The notes beneath the pieces were generated by a model. It was not told the DNA's origin and did not search any database. It worked only from the letters and a program-made list of their open reading frames with translations. DNA of 64,000 nt from Triparma columacea (taxonomy: Eukaryota; Sar; Bolidophyceae; Parmales; Triparmaceae). Numbering within the stretch: the first letter of the stretch is position 1; every line of letters begins with the position of its first letter. The stretch is from positions 7,903 to 71,902 of the forward strand of contig BRYA01000277.1 in assembly GCA_030267965.1 (NCBI GenBank). Reading direction: 5' to 3'. The position numbers and the translations under genes were made by a program. Below are positions 42,408-55,500 of the stretch, piece by piece.

Positions 42408-43467
42408 ATGCGCAGCGACCCAAGAAAGCAAATTGGGCCCCTTATGTCCACCCTTCTCGTTACAAAGGGTGTCCTAGAGAACGAGCAGGTTTATCATGTG
42501 CGCGTCCCTGGATCAAATCCCCCTTCTCCAGCCCAGATGCACTCTGTTACTCCTCCACGCTCCCAATCGCCCGTTCTGGAGTCTACCTCTTCAACCTCCA
42601 CCCCTCAAAAGGAGAGCAATGAAAATGAGTTCAGCTGCAGTTTCACCCTCAGGACGATTTCAAACAAGCCCGCTAGTGTCGATGACTGCACTGTTAAGGA
42701 GCAGGATGTCAACTTACTCATGTCCTTGAAGAAGATTTTGGTCGAGGAGAATGATTTGATGGACGTCATCGGAACGTGAGTGAAGCTGGCGAAGTGTCAT
42801 GTAGGGTAGTGCTGGGCGGCGGTTGGGAGGGAGCTGAAGTCCTTTTTTTGCGTCAGTGCACCCGTTGATTCATTTATGTGTATGATGTGCCAGCGGCTAT
42901 TAGAACCCCAACTCACCCTCCCTCCCCTTCCTACTCCCCCCACGCAGTAGCATGGGGTACCGCTCCCCCCACCGCCAGTCTGCCGGATCTAAGCGTTCGG
43001 TAGGCACGGTTTCTCCCACCAATTCGACCTCCATGGGAAAGGTGAGGAGAATGAATGCAAGAGGGGGGAAAGAGCTGATTGTCGAGAAATGTCGAGAAGC
43101 GAAGGGGAGTGTAGCGACAACTTAATGCATCATACAGCTAATCTCATTCGCTTCTCCCTGCTTCGCCCTCTCCCCCTTCCCCCCCTCGCAGAACAAGAAC
43201 AAGAAGAAAAGGGTCTCCACCCGTCTTTTCAACGAACCCGACTTCGAGGAACTCCTCTCCACCTGGGAGGAAAACTCTCTGGCCCTCGGCGCCTGGAGCA
43301 TGGGCATGCACGCCCTACTCAAGGAGCGCTTCCCCACCCTCCTCACCAAGTATAACTATTATGAAACAGACAAGAAGGTGCACCTCTGTCAGTACCTTTT
43401 TGAGAAGAGCAACAAGAGAAAGGAGGCTGCGGGTCATGTAAGAGTGATTAAGAGGATCAACAAATAA
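42408..43467 (+). CDS. Unknown three-exon protein
   Basis: Exons 42408..42775, 42948..43041 and 43192..43467 join in phase to 245 residues. I recognise no family. Residues 1-60 include T-L-L-V-T-K-G-V-L-E and a Ser/Pro-rich segment with P-P-R-S-Q-S-P. The middle has an F-S-C-S-F-T-L-R strand and a helix (V-N-L-L-M-S-L-K-K-I-L-V). The second exon is Ser/Gly-rich. The C-terminal ~90 residues are basic then helical: R-L-F-N-E-P-D-F-E-E-L-L, W-E-E-N-S-L-A-L-G-A-W and H-L-C-Q-Y-L-F-E-K, with K-x-K-K-K-R that could be a nuclear signal. Three phase-consistent introns with typical sites argue that it is a real gene. Confidence 0.65.
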
Positions 43468-43868
43468 TTCGTTCGGCACTAGGAGTCAAGGTCGGAGGGG
43501 GTTTTCAGCAAGTTCTTTGTTGCTCCCCCTATATATGACTGCGGACTTGGCAACCATTTTTCGTCAGCGTTTGAAATACTTGTGTTTTCTTCTTATTATT
43601 ACTATTCCTCGGCACCGGCACGTTTGTTCGTTCATCTCTCTCGTCGGGGTTGGAGAAACATTTCAGCCTCTTTTCATGATGTCGACTTCTTTTTTTCTTG
43701 TAACGTGTAATGTGTAATAGAATCCGTAATGTATTTATTAATAATAATGTTGTTTCGGTTTTTCGTTCTCTTTAAATAATATATATAAATAATAAATCCT
43801 TCTTCTCCTTTCCCTTCGTTTTTTTGCGTTCCAGGGCTGCGTTCATCTCTGAGCAACATCCATCCAAC
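43468..43868. other. Convergent intergenic spacer, AT-rich
   Basis: 401 bp between the 3' ends of the unknown gene (+) and the Rieske gene (-). It contains T-runs and AT-rich sequence around 43715-43800. No gene is seen. Confidence 0.5.
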
Positions 43869-45563
43869 CTATTCGTCGAGCCTCTCGTCCGCAAACACCT
43901 TCGGGATCCCGCGGAGATCGCGGTCGCGTTTCGCGGACACGTACTTGAACGAGAACTCGCCGACAAACGCGTGCGCCGCGTAGCCGAGAGCTGCAAGGCC
44001 GAGCGCCGCGGGGCTCACGGCCCTAGCCACAGACCCGAGCCGGGCCACCCGGCCGGCCGCAACCGTCGCCGCCGCAGCCCACGCCACGAAGCGTAGGGCC
44101 TTAGCATTGCGGACCGCACCTCTAGAATCGGGACAGATTTGCGTGTGTTGGGAGTACCGATCAAGCGTCGTGCTGCGGTCAGGGCACTGCATCAACAGGC
44201 GCAGGGGTTCAGCGTATCGGTTCGGCGTCTTGGGGACAGCTGCGTCCATGAATTTCCCCACCTCCACCAGCAACCTCTCCGTTGGCGATGAGTACTTGTA
44301 TATCTTTCTCCGTACCATCGGTTCTCCGCCCGTCGCAGCTTTGTACTCTGCGGCGAGCACGTTCGGCTGCTGCGTCGCGAGAAGGTGCGTGTCTTGGTCT
44401 AGGAAATTATTCAAACTAACGTGCTGCAACCACCGCGGGACCGAAAAGGGCAGGCGGCCCACAGCTGCAGACATAAAGCGGGTGCGCCCGATGCCTACCG
44501 GCGCAATCCAGAAGCACGCCTGGAACTTCGTTTCGCCGTCCGCGTCCCGCCGACCTGTGGCAATTGTGCACGGCGGCCGAAACGTTGAGATCCCGGTGAG
44601 GGCGCCGGTGATGTTGAGCGCGCTGCCGACCAGCGTTGTGTCCTTCACGGTCTTCTCTTTCGTTGCCGCTAGCTTCGGCGTCGCGGAGACGGCCGATGAG
44701 AGCGAGAAGAAGCCGGGCGAAGTCTCGGCGAGCGTGACGGTTTGCGGTGCGTCACGCGAGGCCGTGTAGAGGTCAAAAGGAGCCGCCTGGTGGGCGAAGA
44801 GGCCGTGGTCCGGATCGAGGATGTTTTCGATCAAGATCGAGTAATCGATGGGCAGGTCGCGGACCGCCGTTGACCACTTGAACGCCGGGTCGTCCATCTC
44901 CTGGACTCGTGGCGGCGGTTTTGCATTCTCAGCATTGGCGCCGGGAAAAAGCCACAGCAGGCCCTGCTCAACACGGCAAGGACACGCCGTCGCGCAGAGC
45001 ATTGTTGATTGTTGTGCGCCATTAGGCCGCTGCGGCACACTCTTACACGCGCCGGTCGCGTCGAAGCTCCAGCCGTGGTAGGCACACTGCACGTAGCCTT
45101 GGGCGGTAAGACGGCCCTCGCTGAGCGCCGCGAGGCGGTGCGGACATTTGTCCTCAAGGGCCAGAGGATCCTGCTCGCCTCTATTGACTACGCAGTAGTC
45201 GACGTCGAAGAGAGTTACTTTGGTTATTGTGTTCACTGCGACGAGCGAAGCGACGAGCGAAGCAAGTCGCAATAGAAGGGTCGTTCTTATTGTTAATAAC
45301 GGCGTACAATTTGCAGCAGCAATGGTAAGCACGGAAGTATCTTGCTAATATCCAGTACACCCCGCCTCTTCAAATCGTCGGTTCGCTCCTCGCACACTCT
45401 CACCTGGAAGGTCTCGCATCCACGTGACGGGGTACCAGTGGTCTAACCAGTCAAAATTTGAGTAGTTTGGTGTATTAGTTCTCGGCACTTGAGCTATGAG
45501 CGCACAGGCTGAGAATGAGAGCAATAAGAGCAGGTTTGCTTTGTACAAGAGATGGTGAAGCAT
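43869..45563 (-). CDS. Rieske oxygenase of the pheophorbide a oxygenase / TIC55 family
   Basis: Exons 45563..45404 and 45235..43869 give 508 residues. A hydrophobic signal-like N-terminus (about 8-25) precedes F-D-W-L-D-H-W-Y-P-V, the family's entry motif. The [2Fe-2S] Rieske ligands are C84-P-H86 and C104-A-Y-H107, 17 residues apart. The non-haem iron site is N-I-L-D-P-D-H-G-L-F-A-H. Near the C-terminus, H-T-Q-I-C-P-D-S-R-G occupies the place where relatives often have C-x-x-C, so the second Cys seems lost. Two hydrophobic segments at the end suggest membrane attachment. It probably acts on a tetrapyrrole in the plastid or its envelope; the exact substrate is open. The gene is GC-rich compared with its neighbours. 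Confidence 0.82.
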
Positions 45564-45681
45564 TGCTGCGAGCTTTGTGGCGTTCGAGACGGTACGTTGA
45601 CTTCTTAGGGTTAAAGGAAGGATTAATATAATAAATAGTGTTCATTCAACTTTCCCAAAAAAGGTCCAAAAAAGGAATCCA
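45564..45681. promoter_or_regulatory. Compact divergent promoter, Rieske / SPX-MFS
   Basis: Only 118 bp separate the start codons. An AT-rich patch (TATAATAAATAG near 45630) may serve as core element. Confidence 0.45.
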
Positions 45682-48600
45682 ATGGTTGGCTGGGGCGCAT
45701 CGCTCCAAAATGCGCGCAGGCAGGGGTGGGAAGAGGCTTACATTGACTATGACTCCCTCAAAAATTGCCTTTCTACCATAGAAGAGATTTGGGGGCACCT
45801 CCCCACTCTTGACCCCGACGCCATCCATAGGGGAAGCTGGGATGAGGATGGAGAGGAAGAGGAAGAGGAAGATTACGGTAATAGCGTCGAGAGTATGGGT
45901 AGTGATTGGATACAAACTTTTAGTAATAGCCCTTCAAAGAGTAGGCAAGCCCTTCAAGCGCTCCTGCACGGTGGGAGGAGGTCGCCAAGTCCAACAAATT
46001 TCAGTGGGAGGTCGGCGGTTGGTGTTGTTGGCATGGGTAATGTGGGAGTGGACGTGTCTGCGGCTGACGGTTCCGAATTCGGTACCTATAGTACTATAGG
46101 GAAGACTTACGAGAGATTGAGTAAGGTGTTCCAGCTGAACGCCAGCAATCACCACAAGACAAACAGTCAGATTCTTTTTTCCCCGATCCGTCGCGTTGCC
46201 GACGCCAAGGTTTTGGCCCTCGCGGAGAGATTCCTCGGGCTGTTGCAGTCGGAAATCGAGAAGGTATCCCTCTTTGCGCTCTCAAGGATAGGGGAGCTGA
46301 GCGACACGGTTGGGAGCCTCAGATTCGGGGACACCAAGGTTTTAAGCGGCGAAGTGCAGCAGTTTAGGAACTCCTCCAACGACATTATGGGGGGCGGGTC
46401 GCGCTTGCGGAATCGGTCTTTCAGCCAATCTTCCAACTCTTCGAATTCTTCTAATGAGTCCGACAACAACTACGAGGCCTCCACGCCCTCCGAGATAACG
46501 AACGCCTTCCCTCAGGCCAGGCAAAAGTCCGCCTCCCTCCCTGCCGTGCACACATCCTCGACGAACCACTCTTCCTACTACCACCACCACCTTCAGAACA
46601 ACCCACCTTCCTCTTTTTACTCCAATGACGACTTGAGCAACACCAACCAGCGCCCAATGTTCACGGATCACTTCTTGGGGGAGGAGAGCATCCTCGTATC
46701 TGCAGTTGACGAGGTTGACGCGTACGTTCAGGTTGGCATCGAGGTAAGAATATCTCTGATCTAACCCAGCACCAACATACCCACAAGCTAACTCACAGTC
46801 GTCGCAGGTCCTACACCTCCTCCGATACATTTGCATCAACGCGATGGCGGCTAGGAAGATATTGAAGAAGCATGACAAGCTCCTGGCGAACAGGATGATG
46901 GGGAGTCACTACGGGAGGCTCAGGTCTAACCCTGTAAGCACTACGAACCTAGAGAATACCAAGAGCAGCGACACCGAGATGAGGTGAGCATGATGGACGA
47001 GAAGTGAGAGAGCGGGAAGCCCTTCATCTTATCCACTAACTAAACTCTTTCCGCGGCTCCTTCGCTTGCCACAGTCGGGGAAATACCTCGATGGGCTACA
47101 ATCCTCCCTGTGCGACCGCCTCCTACAAGCTTGCCGGCGGTGCCGACGCCCACCTCAGAGCCCTTTGCAACGGTGCTGGAATTGCTGCAATCTCGGCATC
47201 TCTCGTTGCTGCCTTGTCAGAGTATGAGACCGCTCACAACCGCGCGGAGGAGTTCAACCGCGCAGCTGATACGACTGGCAACAGCATGTACCACTCGTTG
47301 GGGCATGCTGTTAAACTTGACAAAATTTCCACTCCCGTCAACAAGATCAACAGTGGAGACCCCTTAAGTCCCGTGCCCGATACGCCCAATTTCCCGGTCC
47401 AGCGCCTCAAGAATTGCGTCTCTTCCATTCAAACTGTCAGGCTGGCCGCTGATATTGCCTATAATCCTTTTGAACTGTTCCTCAGTCGACGTGCACTAAC
47501 TGTGACGGGCTCGAAGCTTGGAGATTTGGGCGGAAGCAGGTAAAAATGGGCGAAAGGGCGAAAGGGCGAAAGGAGCTAAGCCAAAGCGGTGTTATTGTGC
47601 TGGTCCTGCGCCTAAGCTCATTTGGACGCACAACCATTAACCCCACCCTCCCTCCCGTGATTCGTTCGTCGCAGCTTGGACGCCCTTTCCTTCCTTCTGA
47701 AGTATGACCCCAGCACTGCCCCGATTGAGAAGGCGTCCAAGTTTTGGAGCGCCGACAATAAACTTTCAGACGCGCAGGAGGCGGCTGCCTTGAAACAGAA
47801 CGTTGTCAACGAGTACATCAACCTCCTCTCGATCTTCCTCTACACTACGAACTATTACATTATCTCTCCCACAAGCTGCTCTTATGCTGAACTCCTGAGG
47901 GCTGGAGACTCGAGTTTTGGGTCTGCGTTAGTCGGTGTCACTTCCTCGTCGGCCTTCTTTGCCGCCTTTTTCTTCTCCTTCTGGCTCAAACAGAAGCTGT
48001 CCTTCAAGGTTGCGCTTGTATTGTCAGCTATGGCTCCAATCCTAGGGAACTTTCTCTACGCTTACGCCTTGACTCTGGAGTCGCTCAATGCCGCGTACAT
48101 TGGGAGACTTCTCGTTGGGCTCGGAAGTGCAGAGGTTTGCAATAGGCAATTCATAGCCTTATCGATCGAGAAGACGCGCGTCACTTCGGCGTGTGCTCGC
48201 TTCGTTGCTGCCTCCGCGATCGGAATGAGTGCGGGCCCCCTCTTTGCTGCGATCATTGATAAGTATAGCGACCACGATATGACAGTGGACGTGCCCATCT
48301 TTGGCGGCTTAGTAATAAACCATACCACCGGCCCTGGTTGGCTCATGGCGCTGCTCTATGTCATCCACCTACTCCTCGTCCTCTTCACCTTCGAAGAACC
48401 CATCAATATTTACAACCTTCCAGCCCCAAAACTTGAGAGGGACTCAACAACCGGATCCCCGGCCCGCAAGCAACACAGCAAAGATGTTTCAAATTGTGAG
48501 TCGGTCGACACTCCTGTCCCAAAAATCACGATCGATACCCAAGATGAAAATTTCGCTCTCCTTGACGGAGTGGAGGGTGGCTACGGTACCACTGCTGGAT

Positions 48601-49442
48601 CTCCCCCTTCTCCGACTTCCTCGACGTCCTCGACATCCTCCCTAAACCCTTGGGTTGAGAAGCTTCATGCCCTCCTTAATTTCCCGCAAGCGGTTGCTAG
48701 AAGCTATCGGTTCTACGCCAGCACAATTTCGTCCAACAAAACGTTTTGTGTCACACTGCTTCTGTTTGGGCTGATTGAACTGACAGACGAAGTACTCATC
48801 AACTCTGTCTCCATTATAACCCGCCGCTACTTCCGCTGGCACGGCTCGTCAGCTGGTATGTTCGCAGCCACGCTGGGCATTTTTGTTCTACCTGCCAACT
48901 ACGTGATCGACAGGTTGTGCGCTACAAGATTCGACGAACGTACTGTCATGAGGTTCACACTCTACCTCTGTGTTGTCGGCGTCATCTTTACTCTCAACTT
49001 TCAGGTCCTCCTCGGCTTCTCGACATCTTACACGACTCACTTGGTCGTACCAGGGGATCTGAACGAAAACCCTGTAAATGAGAAGTACCCCGCGTCCGAG
49101 CATGTTCGACATGTCTATGATGGAGAATTTGGGGTCTACCAGTACGTGATTGGAGTGTCATGGATTTTTTGCGGCACTATCATGTTGGAGGGAGTCGTCA
49201 CTTCGCTCATGGCCAAAAGCGCCCCAAGCCGTCTGGAGTCGAGCTTTGTCAACGCTGGTCTTTTAGCCTCTTTAATTGGCACGGTTGGACGCGTGGTCGG
49301 AGACTCGTTTGTAGTAACAGCTGGGTACCTGCACTCTTTCGAGGGCCTCGACTTTGTCAATGGATTACTCGTCTTGACATTATTGGTCTTAGTGGTTGGT
49401 TTGCACCACACCCAAAGTAATTACTACTACCTGCTGGCTTAA
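45682..49442 (+). CDS. SPX-MFS transporter, probable vacuolar phosphate transporter
   Basis: Exons 45682..46743, 46808..46983, 47075..47539 and 47675..49442 give 1156 residues. The N-terminus M-V-G-W-G-A-S-L...W-E-E-A-Y-I-D-Y-D-S-L-K starts an SPX domain, which senses inositol pyrophosphates. The domain is interrupted by long acidic and Ser/Asn/His-rich inserts, then resumes with L-R-Y-I-C-I-N-A...I-L-K-K-H-D-K and Y-I-N-L-L-S-I-F-L-Y. From about residue 590 a major-facilitator domain follows, with A-Y-I-G-R-L-L-V-G-L-G-S-A-E-V-C-N-R-Q and about eleven or twelve membrane segments, plus a long Ser/Thr-rich central loop. PHT5/VPT relatives move phosphate into vacuoles. At 1156 residues it is long for the family because of the SPX inserts. 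Confidence 0.87.
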
Positions 49443-49536
49443 TTATTGTCTAAAAATAGTGTTTGGTTTTTGTCACAAAATACGCTAGCTATTGCCCCCC
49501 CACGCCCCCCCTCTCCCTAAGTTATCCTATAAATGT

Positions 49537-52500
49537 TTAAGAGGAACGCAAGAACAACGCCAGTCCTCTCTGCAGCCATTCGCTGCGGTCGACGTTGTCA
49601 TCACTTTCCACCCTCACGCTTACTATTATTTTTGACCTGTTGCTGTTATCAAGATATACGGGAAGGTGGATCCCCTTGCCATCCTCCCCCTCCTTGACCT
49701 GCCACTGCAAGCAACAGTTGCCTATTTCTTCGATGAGCTCCTCGCTCTTCTCTATCTTTCCGCCATCGCCGAGTTTCCCTCCTTCGCTCATCATCCCTGA
49801 AACAGTGAAGCCCTCTCCACCCTGCTTCTTGTACAAAATGAGCTCGAGCTCATCAATGCTGTGATCACCCTTCCTCGCAATGTATTGTCTCGTGGCAGTC
49901 ACGAAACTTCCAGGATTTAGGAGGCCTCCAGCCCAAAAGTTCATGCTCTCCAAGCCCTTTCCTCCGCACTTGATGAATTCGTTGACCTGTATGAGCCTCT
50001 TCACAAAGTCGTCGATCCATTGGTCGGCAACTACCTGTCCTCCGGAGTAAAGATCGAGCCAGTCTTTCGGGGTGACACCTGCCGCCACCGCGTCCACGAG
50101 AGCCTTCAGTTTGTTCGTCAATTTGATACTTCCCTGGCAGTAAGTGACGATCTCCTTCAGGTCACCAACCACGAGTCCGACACACTCAATGCCCAACTTT
50201 ACCTCTCTCGCAATGCACCTCATGAGGGAATCCATTTCGTTTGCCTTGATCGGCCAATTCTTACCACCAAGCATGGACTTTTCCAGACCCTCCAACTTGG
50301 ACAGGTAGCCGGTCACAACCTTGGACACCGTCTCCATCCTCTCGACCACGCTAGACGTCCTGGCCCTACCATTTTTCTCGTTTCCACCTCCGCCTCCTAG
50401 AGCGAGTAGCTTTCCAAGAACTCTGCCACCCCTTGCCCTGAGCCTCACCATCTCAGCAGCGCCACTCAGGCCTAACCAAGTTGGGGAATTAACTTCTGGC
50501 AGAGCCTCAACCCATTGCATCATGTCGGCCCTTTTGCCTCCCTCGGGCACAACCAGCGACTCGACAAGGGCGAAGTCAACATCATAAGCCTGAGGGATAA
50601 GGATGCTGTCGATAAAGCTATCCAAAACCTCCTGATCAAATTCGTTGTCGATTCTTCCTCCGAACACACTGACAGATAGAACGGTACGGAGGGCATCCCA
50701 AGGCAACTTCTCCGGAGCAACATGGGCCTTTTTCCCTCCAGAAACAACGTCAACCCAAGCATCGACCACGTCCAAGGCATTGATAGCGTCGGCCTCGCTG
50801 AACTCGTACTTCTTGCTCCAACCAGTTGGCTCGTATCTTAGTCTCTCTTGAATGATGCCGTATACCCAAGCAACAAGCAGGTAAAGACGACCTCTTTCCA
50901 ACGGTACTTTTGCGAACCTTTCCTCGTCAATGCTACCGAAGAACCTCAACAAGTTCTTCTTCAGGCCAACGGGGGCCTCGCACACGACGACGTCGCTCAT
51001 TCTCACCAAGGTTAGTGGAAGGACACGGGCAGCATTCTCTTCCGTCATCTCGGCCGTCAGGAACACCCTGAAGCTGGGGTTGTAAGTCATACTGAAGAGC
51101 TTCTTCTCGAGCTCCACCAGCCAGTCTCTGGGACATAAGTGGATGTTCTTCAGTATCACCCAGCCTCCGCTCTTTGCAGCTGAGCCAATCATTTTCTCAG
51201 CGGTGGAGTAACCCTCCGATGAGCCCATTGCTACACTGGTGAGCTCCTTCTCCATGACCTCCGAAAGGTGCATAACCCTTCCGCTGACATCGTAACCAGG
51301 AGCCGAACAGAGTAGGACCGGTGTACTGCTCACAACCTGCTTCTCTACGACATTCTGGAAGTTATTCAAGCCTAATCCCTGCCATTGCCCGAGAACTTCA
51401 GTGGCAAAGTCTGATCCCTTCTCGACGAAAGTTTCCAGCTTTTTTCCTTCCCCTTCGACGTCGAATCCTTGCCCCTTGAGGGATGCGACCCTTAGGCCGA
51501 ACACGAGCTTGTCCTCTTCAAAGAGGCTGCGCCCCACGCGCCCGAGGATTTCTTCAAAGAGCAAGCCCTTGAGTTCCTCAAGGCGCGATCCACCCTTGCT
51601 CTTGACGCTTAAAACCTCCGATAGCACGCGCATGAAGAACTGAAGGGAGAACTGGTAGAAGGCGTTGGCACTCATCAAGCCTTCAAGGCAGAAGAAGAGG
51701 TCTGAGATTATGGCAGCAAGGGGCTCAAATACAGCAATGCTAGTTTCGACCTCCAACATAACACTCTCCCCCTCTTTGATGGCATCCTCAACACTCTTCG
51801 CCTCGGTTTTGATCTCTTCCATACCCTTGATGACAGAATTGTCGTCCAAAATACTGCCCTGAACGCTGGAGATTTTGTCCAACAGCCTGTCCTCGAGCTC
51901 TCTGAGCTTCACGTTCTGTTCCCCGCGTACCTTCATCAGCGTGTTGCGTTTCCCCTCCATCTCTGGCTTCTCGGCTCTGAGGAGCATGCTGAGCGCCTGC
52001 GATTGTAAGCTCGCGGGGGTTATGGTGAAATTACACAACGTGACTCTAGAACAAAGGTCGGGGGTGAGCCTCACGGCTGAGTCCCTTGTAGTCAGGATGA
52101 TAACGAACTTCGGGCTGTAGTCGATCTCCTCCGCGCCTAACCTCACGAGCGTCCTTCCGCCAGTTCTCATTAACTCTTTGTTCAGAATCGGGTTCATGAT
52201 GGGGTCCACGTTCTCGACGTCTTGTACTAGGAGGACTGTGCCGAACCTGATCGCAGACGCCAGCGTCTTCATGAAGCCGCCATCAAGGAAGCTGGTCTTG
52301 ACGATTTTATCCTCCTTGTACTTCTTCATCAAAAAGTCAGTAGCCTGGCCGCTCGGGTCGATGACCAGCGGAAAGCGGTTGAAACGAGAGAGGATAATGG
52401 CGTTCTCAACAGCTAGGTTGTCCTTCGGGAGCCCGTCGGCTTCCCAGGCAAGCCTTTCCGAACCCTTGCTCAAGTACTCAATGATGGAATCAAAATTGTC

Positions 52501-55500
52501 CCTGTAGGATATTCCGCAGCTCTCCATACAGTTCTTCCAAGCTCCAAGCAAGACGCCACGATTCTTGTGGTCGAAGAACCCGGCATAAGTGAGGAAGCTC
52601 GCGCTGAGAAGAGCATCGCCGACTACGCTGCTAATTTGAGTCGCGAACATGCCCGAGCTAGCCTGCCACCTGTCGCTCTCCACCATGAGGCTCTTGATGA
52701 GAGTATTTGCCCTGACAACCTTATTTTTCACACCTTCCATCTCCCCCTTTATAATCTCGACGTTCCTGATGAGATCCGCGTAATCTATCTTTAGGGTAGC
52801 AATCCTAGCCTCGACCTCACTGACCTCTCTCTCCACCTGCTCCTTCTTCAAGATCACCTCCTGCGCATCCTCCTGGAGTTTCTCAACCTCCGCCCTCAGC
52901 GGCTCCACGTTGTTGAAGATCTCGCTGTAATGAATCTGAGACTCGACCCACTTAAAGAGAGGACCGCACGCCTTGCTACTCCTGACAACGGCCTCCTCGG
53001 TCAATACCCCGCTGAGGTAGTTAACCTTGACGACCTCAATCTGCCGGTCTCCGAGCTTATCGAGGTCAAAGTTGAGGATTCCAGGAATGAAGTCGCTTTT
53101 CTGAATCATCTTGCGGATATCGCCCCACTCGAGCTTCCTCTCCCCCATCATGATCGCAACAGCCTCGAGCGTCATCCTGACGTTATCGGGGGGCCTGGCG
53201 AGAGCCCTGATCTCGTCGAGCTGGGTCTTCCTGATGCTCTTAACGCTCTCCTGAGCACTAATTAGAGCGGGCTCCGCCTCACCCAGTTCTCTTTCGGCTT
53301 CTTCTTGCCTCTTGGCAATCTCGCCTTGCTGCTTGTTGACTTCCTCGTTCATCCTCACGGCCTCCTTCTTCTGGGTTTCGGCTACAGTCTGATCGGCCAG
53401 CATTTGGGTGAGCTTCTCGTTCGCCTCCTCCTCCTTATCCTTCAATTCCCTTTCCTTGGCCGCCAAACCTCCCTCAAGGGTCCGGACTTGCTCCTCCGTC
53501 TCCTTCAACTTAGCGAGTCCAACATTGATGTGGAGCTGTTGCTCTTCAAGCTCGCCCCTCTTCTCCTTGGCGATCTTGACGAAGTTGGTGATCAGGTCGA
53601 GGTAGTCGCGAGGAGAGAGATAGGTGCGGCAGAGAGCAGTCTTGTTGTTAGCCTCGCACACGCCCTTCGTAATGGTGTGAATATCAACGAGAGAGGCCAC
53701 AACGGCCTGCCTGAGACCGGGCTGGCCCCCAGATTCAACGAGCTCGTCGCTGAAGGCCTCGCCCACAACTTGAATGGCAGAATCGTCGCGGGGCTGGCGC
53801 CACTCAGCCTCGTCTCCAAGGTCCATGATGGAAAGCTCCTTGCCGACCTGGGCCAAAGCAGTCGTAGACCACGTTCCGAACCAGTCGACGACGCACCGAT
53901 TGAAGAGCGCAGGGGAAGTTGTGCTCCTGTTGGCAAAATCATCGCCTGAAGGGTTCATAGTGAAAACTATGTGCAGGCCAGTTTGCACGCGCTTCGTAAA
54001 TCGTGCCCAGAGTTCGTCGTCGCCGTCGACCACGATACCATCCTTCATTGCAGCGTCCCGGCAGAGGCCCATCAGTCCACTGAGGTCGTCTCCCTCGAAT
54101 AGCCCAGGGACTTCCCCCGACGCGAGCAGCGCGTTCATCGCCTCCAAAAAGCCTGATGATAGTGCATTCGCCTCATCGAAGATGAAACAGACCTTCTCGC
54201 CCTCTACTCCGACTCTCTTCATAACGCCCCTCAAATCCTCGTTGAAATCCTCGATCCCGTACTTGGAATGAGCTTTAATCTGGAAGATCGACAGCCCGTT
54301 CATCCATGCGGCAAACTTGGATAGCACAGTCTTCCCCGCGCCGCTCTCCCCTACGAGGAGCATGTGGCCCATGGGCTGCTTCAGGACCCTGTCAATTCTG
54401 AGAACGTGGTCCATGACATCGTCAAAGACAACCAGAGGCACGTCGAGCTCTTCCTCGTAGAAGACCTTCAACCTGGCGGCAAGGAAGTCGCGTAGCTCCT
54501 TCATGCCAATAGAGCGATACTCTTTCGATAGCCATGTGGAAAACAGGATCGGACGCTCCAGCACATTAGAGTCCAACGCCCCAAAGCACTTCTCCGCGAT
54601 TTCGTCAATATTTCTCTGGCACCATGACCTCTCCTCGTCTGATACAAGGCGATCATGGAAAAGACGCAAGCCCTCGTGAGACCATAGCCTAATAAGTTCG
54701 TCCCGGGTTAATGCTTCGACATCCTGCGAGTCGTAAAGCATTGGGGTAAGAGGAGTAAATTACTACAGCAGATGCCTCTCTCTTTCTTTCTCACCTTCAC
54801 TGCTTCGTATATAGCCCTGACCCAACGCGACAGTTCTCGAGCAGAATAAAAGTATTGCGGCATGATGTCCGTCGTGAACTTTACTTGGTTGGCCTCGTAT
54901 ACGTCGATCATAGCCTCCGTGAGCGCAGGTACCTCGCCCTTGAGATTTGGGTGCAGTCGCATGATGCCGGCGTTGAGTGTGCTGTAGATCTGAACGAGTG
55001 AATCCCTCGAAGGAAAGTCGACAAGCAAAAGAGGCGCGTGGCGCATGAAACGATCTGCAATCCTTGTCCTCCCGGCATCAGACTCGGGGTTGCACGCTCC
55101 GACGAACTGTATCCTCTGGAGGGTCACCCATGTGTTGTCTTTTCTCCAAAAGCCGCCCTGCTCAACAAGTTCGCGCATGAAGCTCAGAACTCGCTGTGTG
55201 CCATACGAATCTGGTGATGGCAAGTTGATTTCGTCGCAGAATATTACCACCCATTTGGAGCCGACGCTGTTACTGGGTTGGAGAACAACACCCTTGGGTC
55301 CCCTGACGTATTCCGCGAATTGCGCAAAAATCTTGAGGATGAGCTCAGGGGTTGTACCTGAACTGAAGTTGAGAGGAACTAGGACAATGTCACTGCGGCT
55401 TTGAAGGGTGCTCATCAAAGTCATCGATTTTCCAGAACCAGGAGGACCGCAGAGAATTAACGGCTTCCTGGATGTCAGCCAAGAGTTCAGAACCTCCACG

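Noticed and set aside
49537..54741. Two neighbouring dynein genes instead of one
   Set aside because: The frames at 54708-60518 and 49537-54741 join at GTGAGA/CTCGCAG in phase 0, and the AAA domains continue in order across the join.
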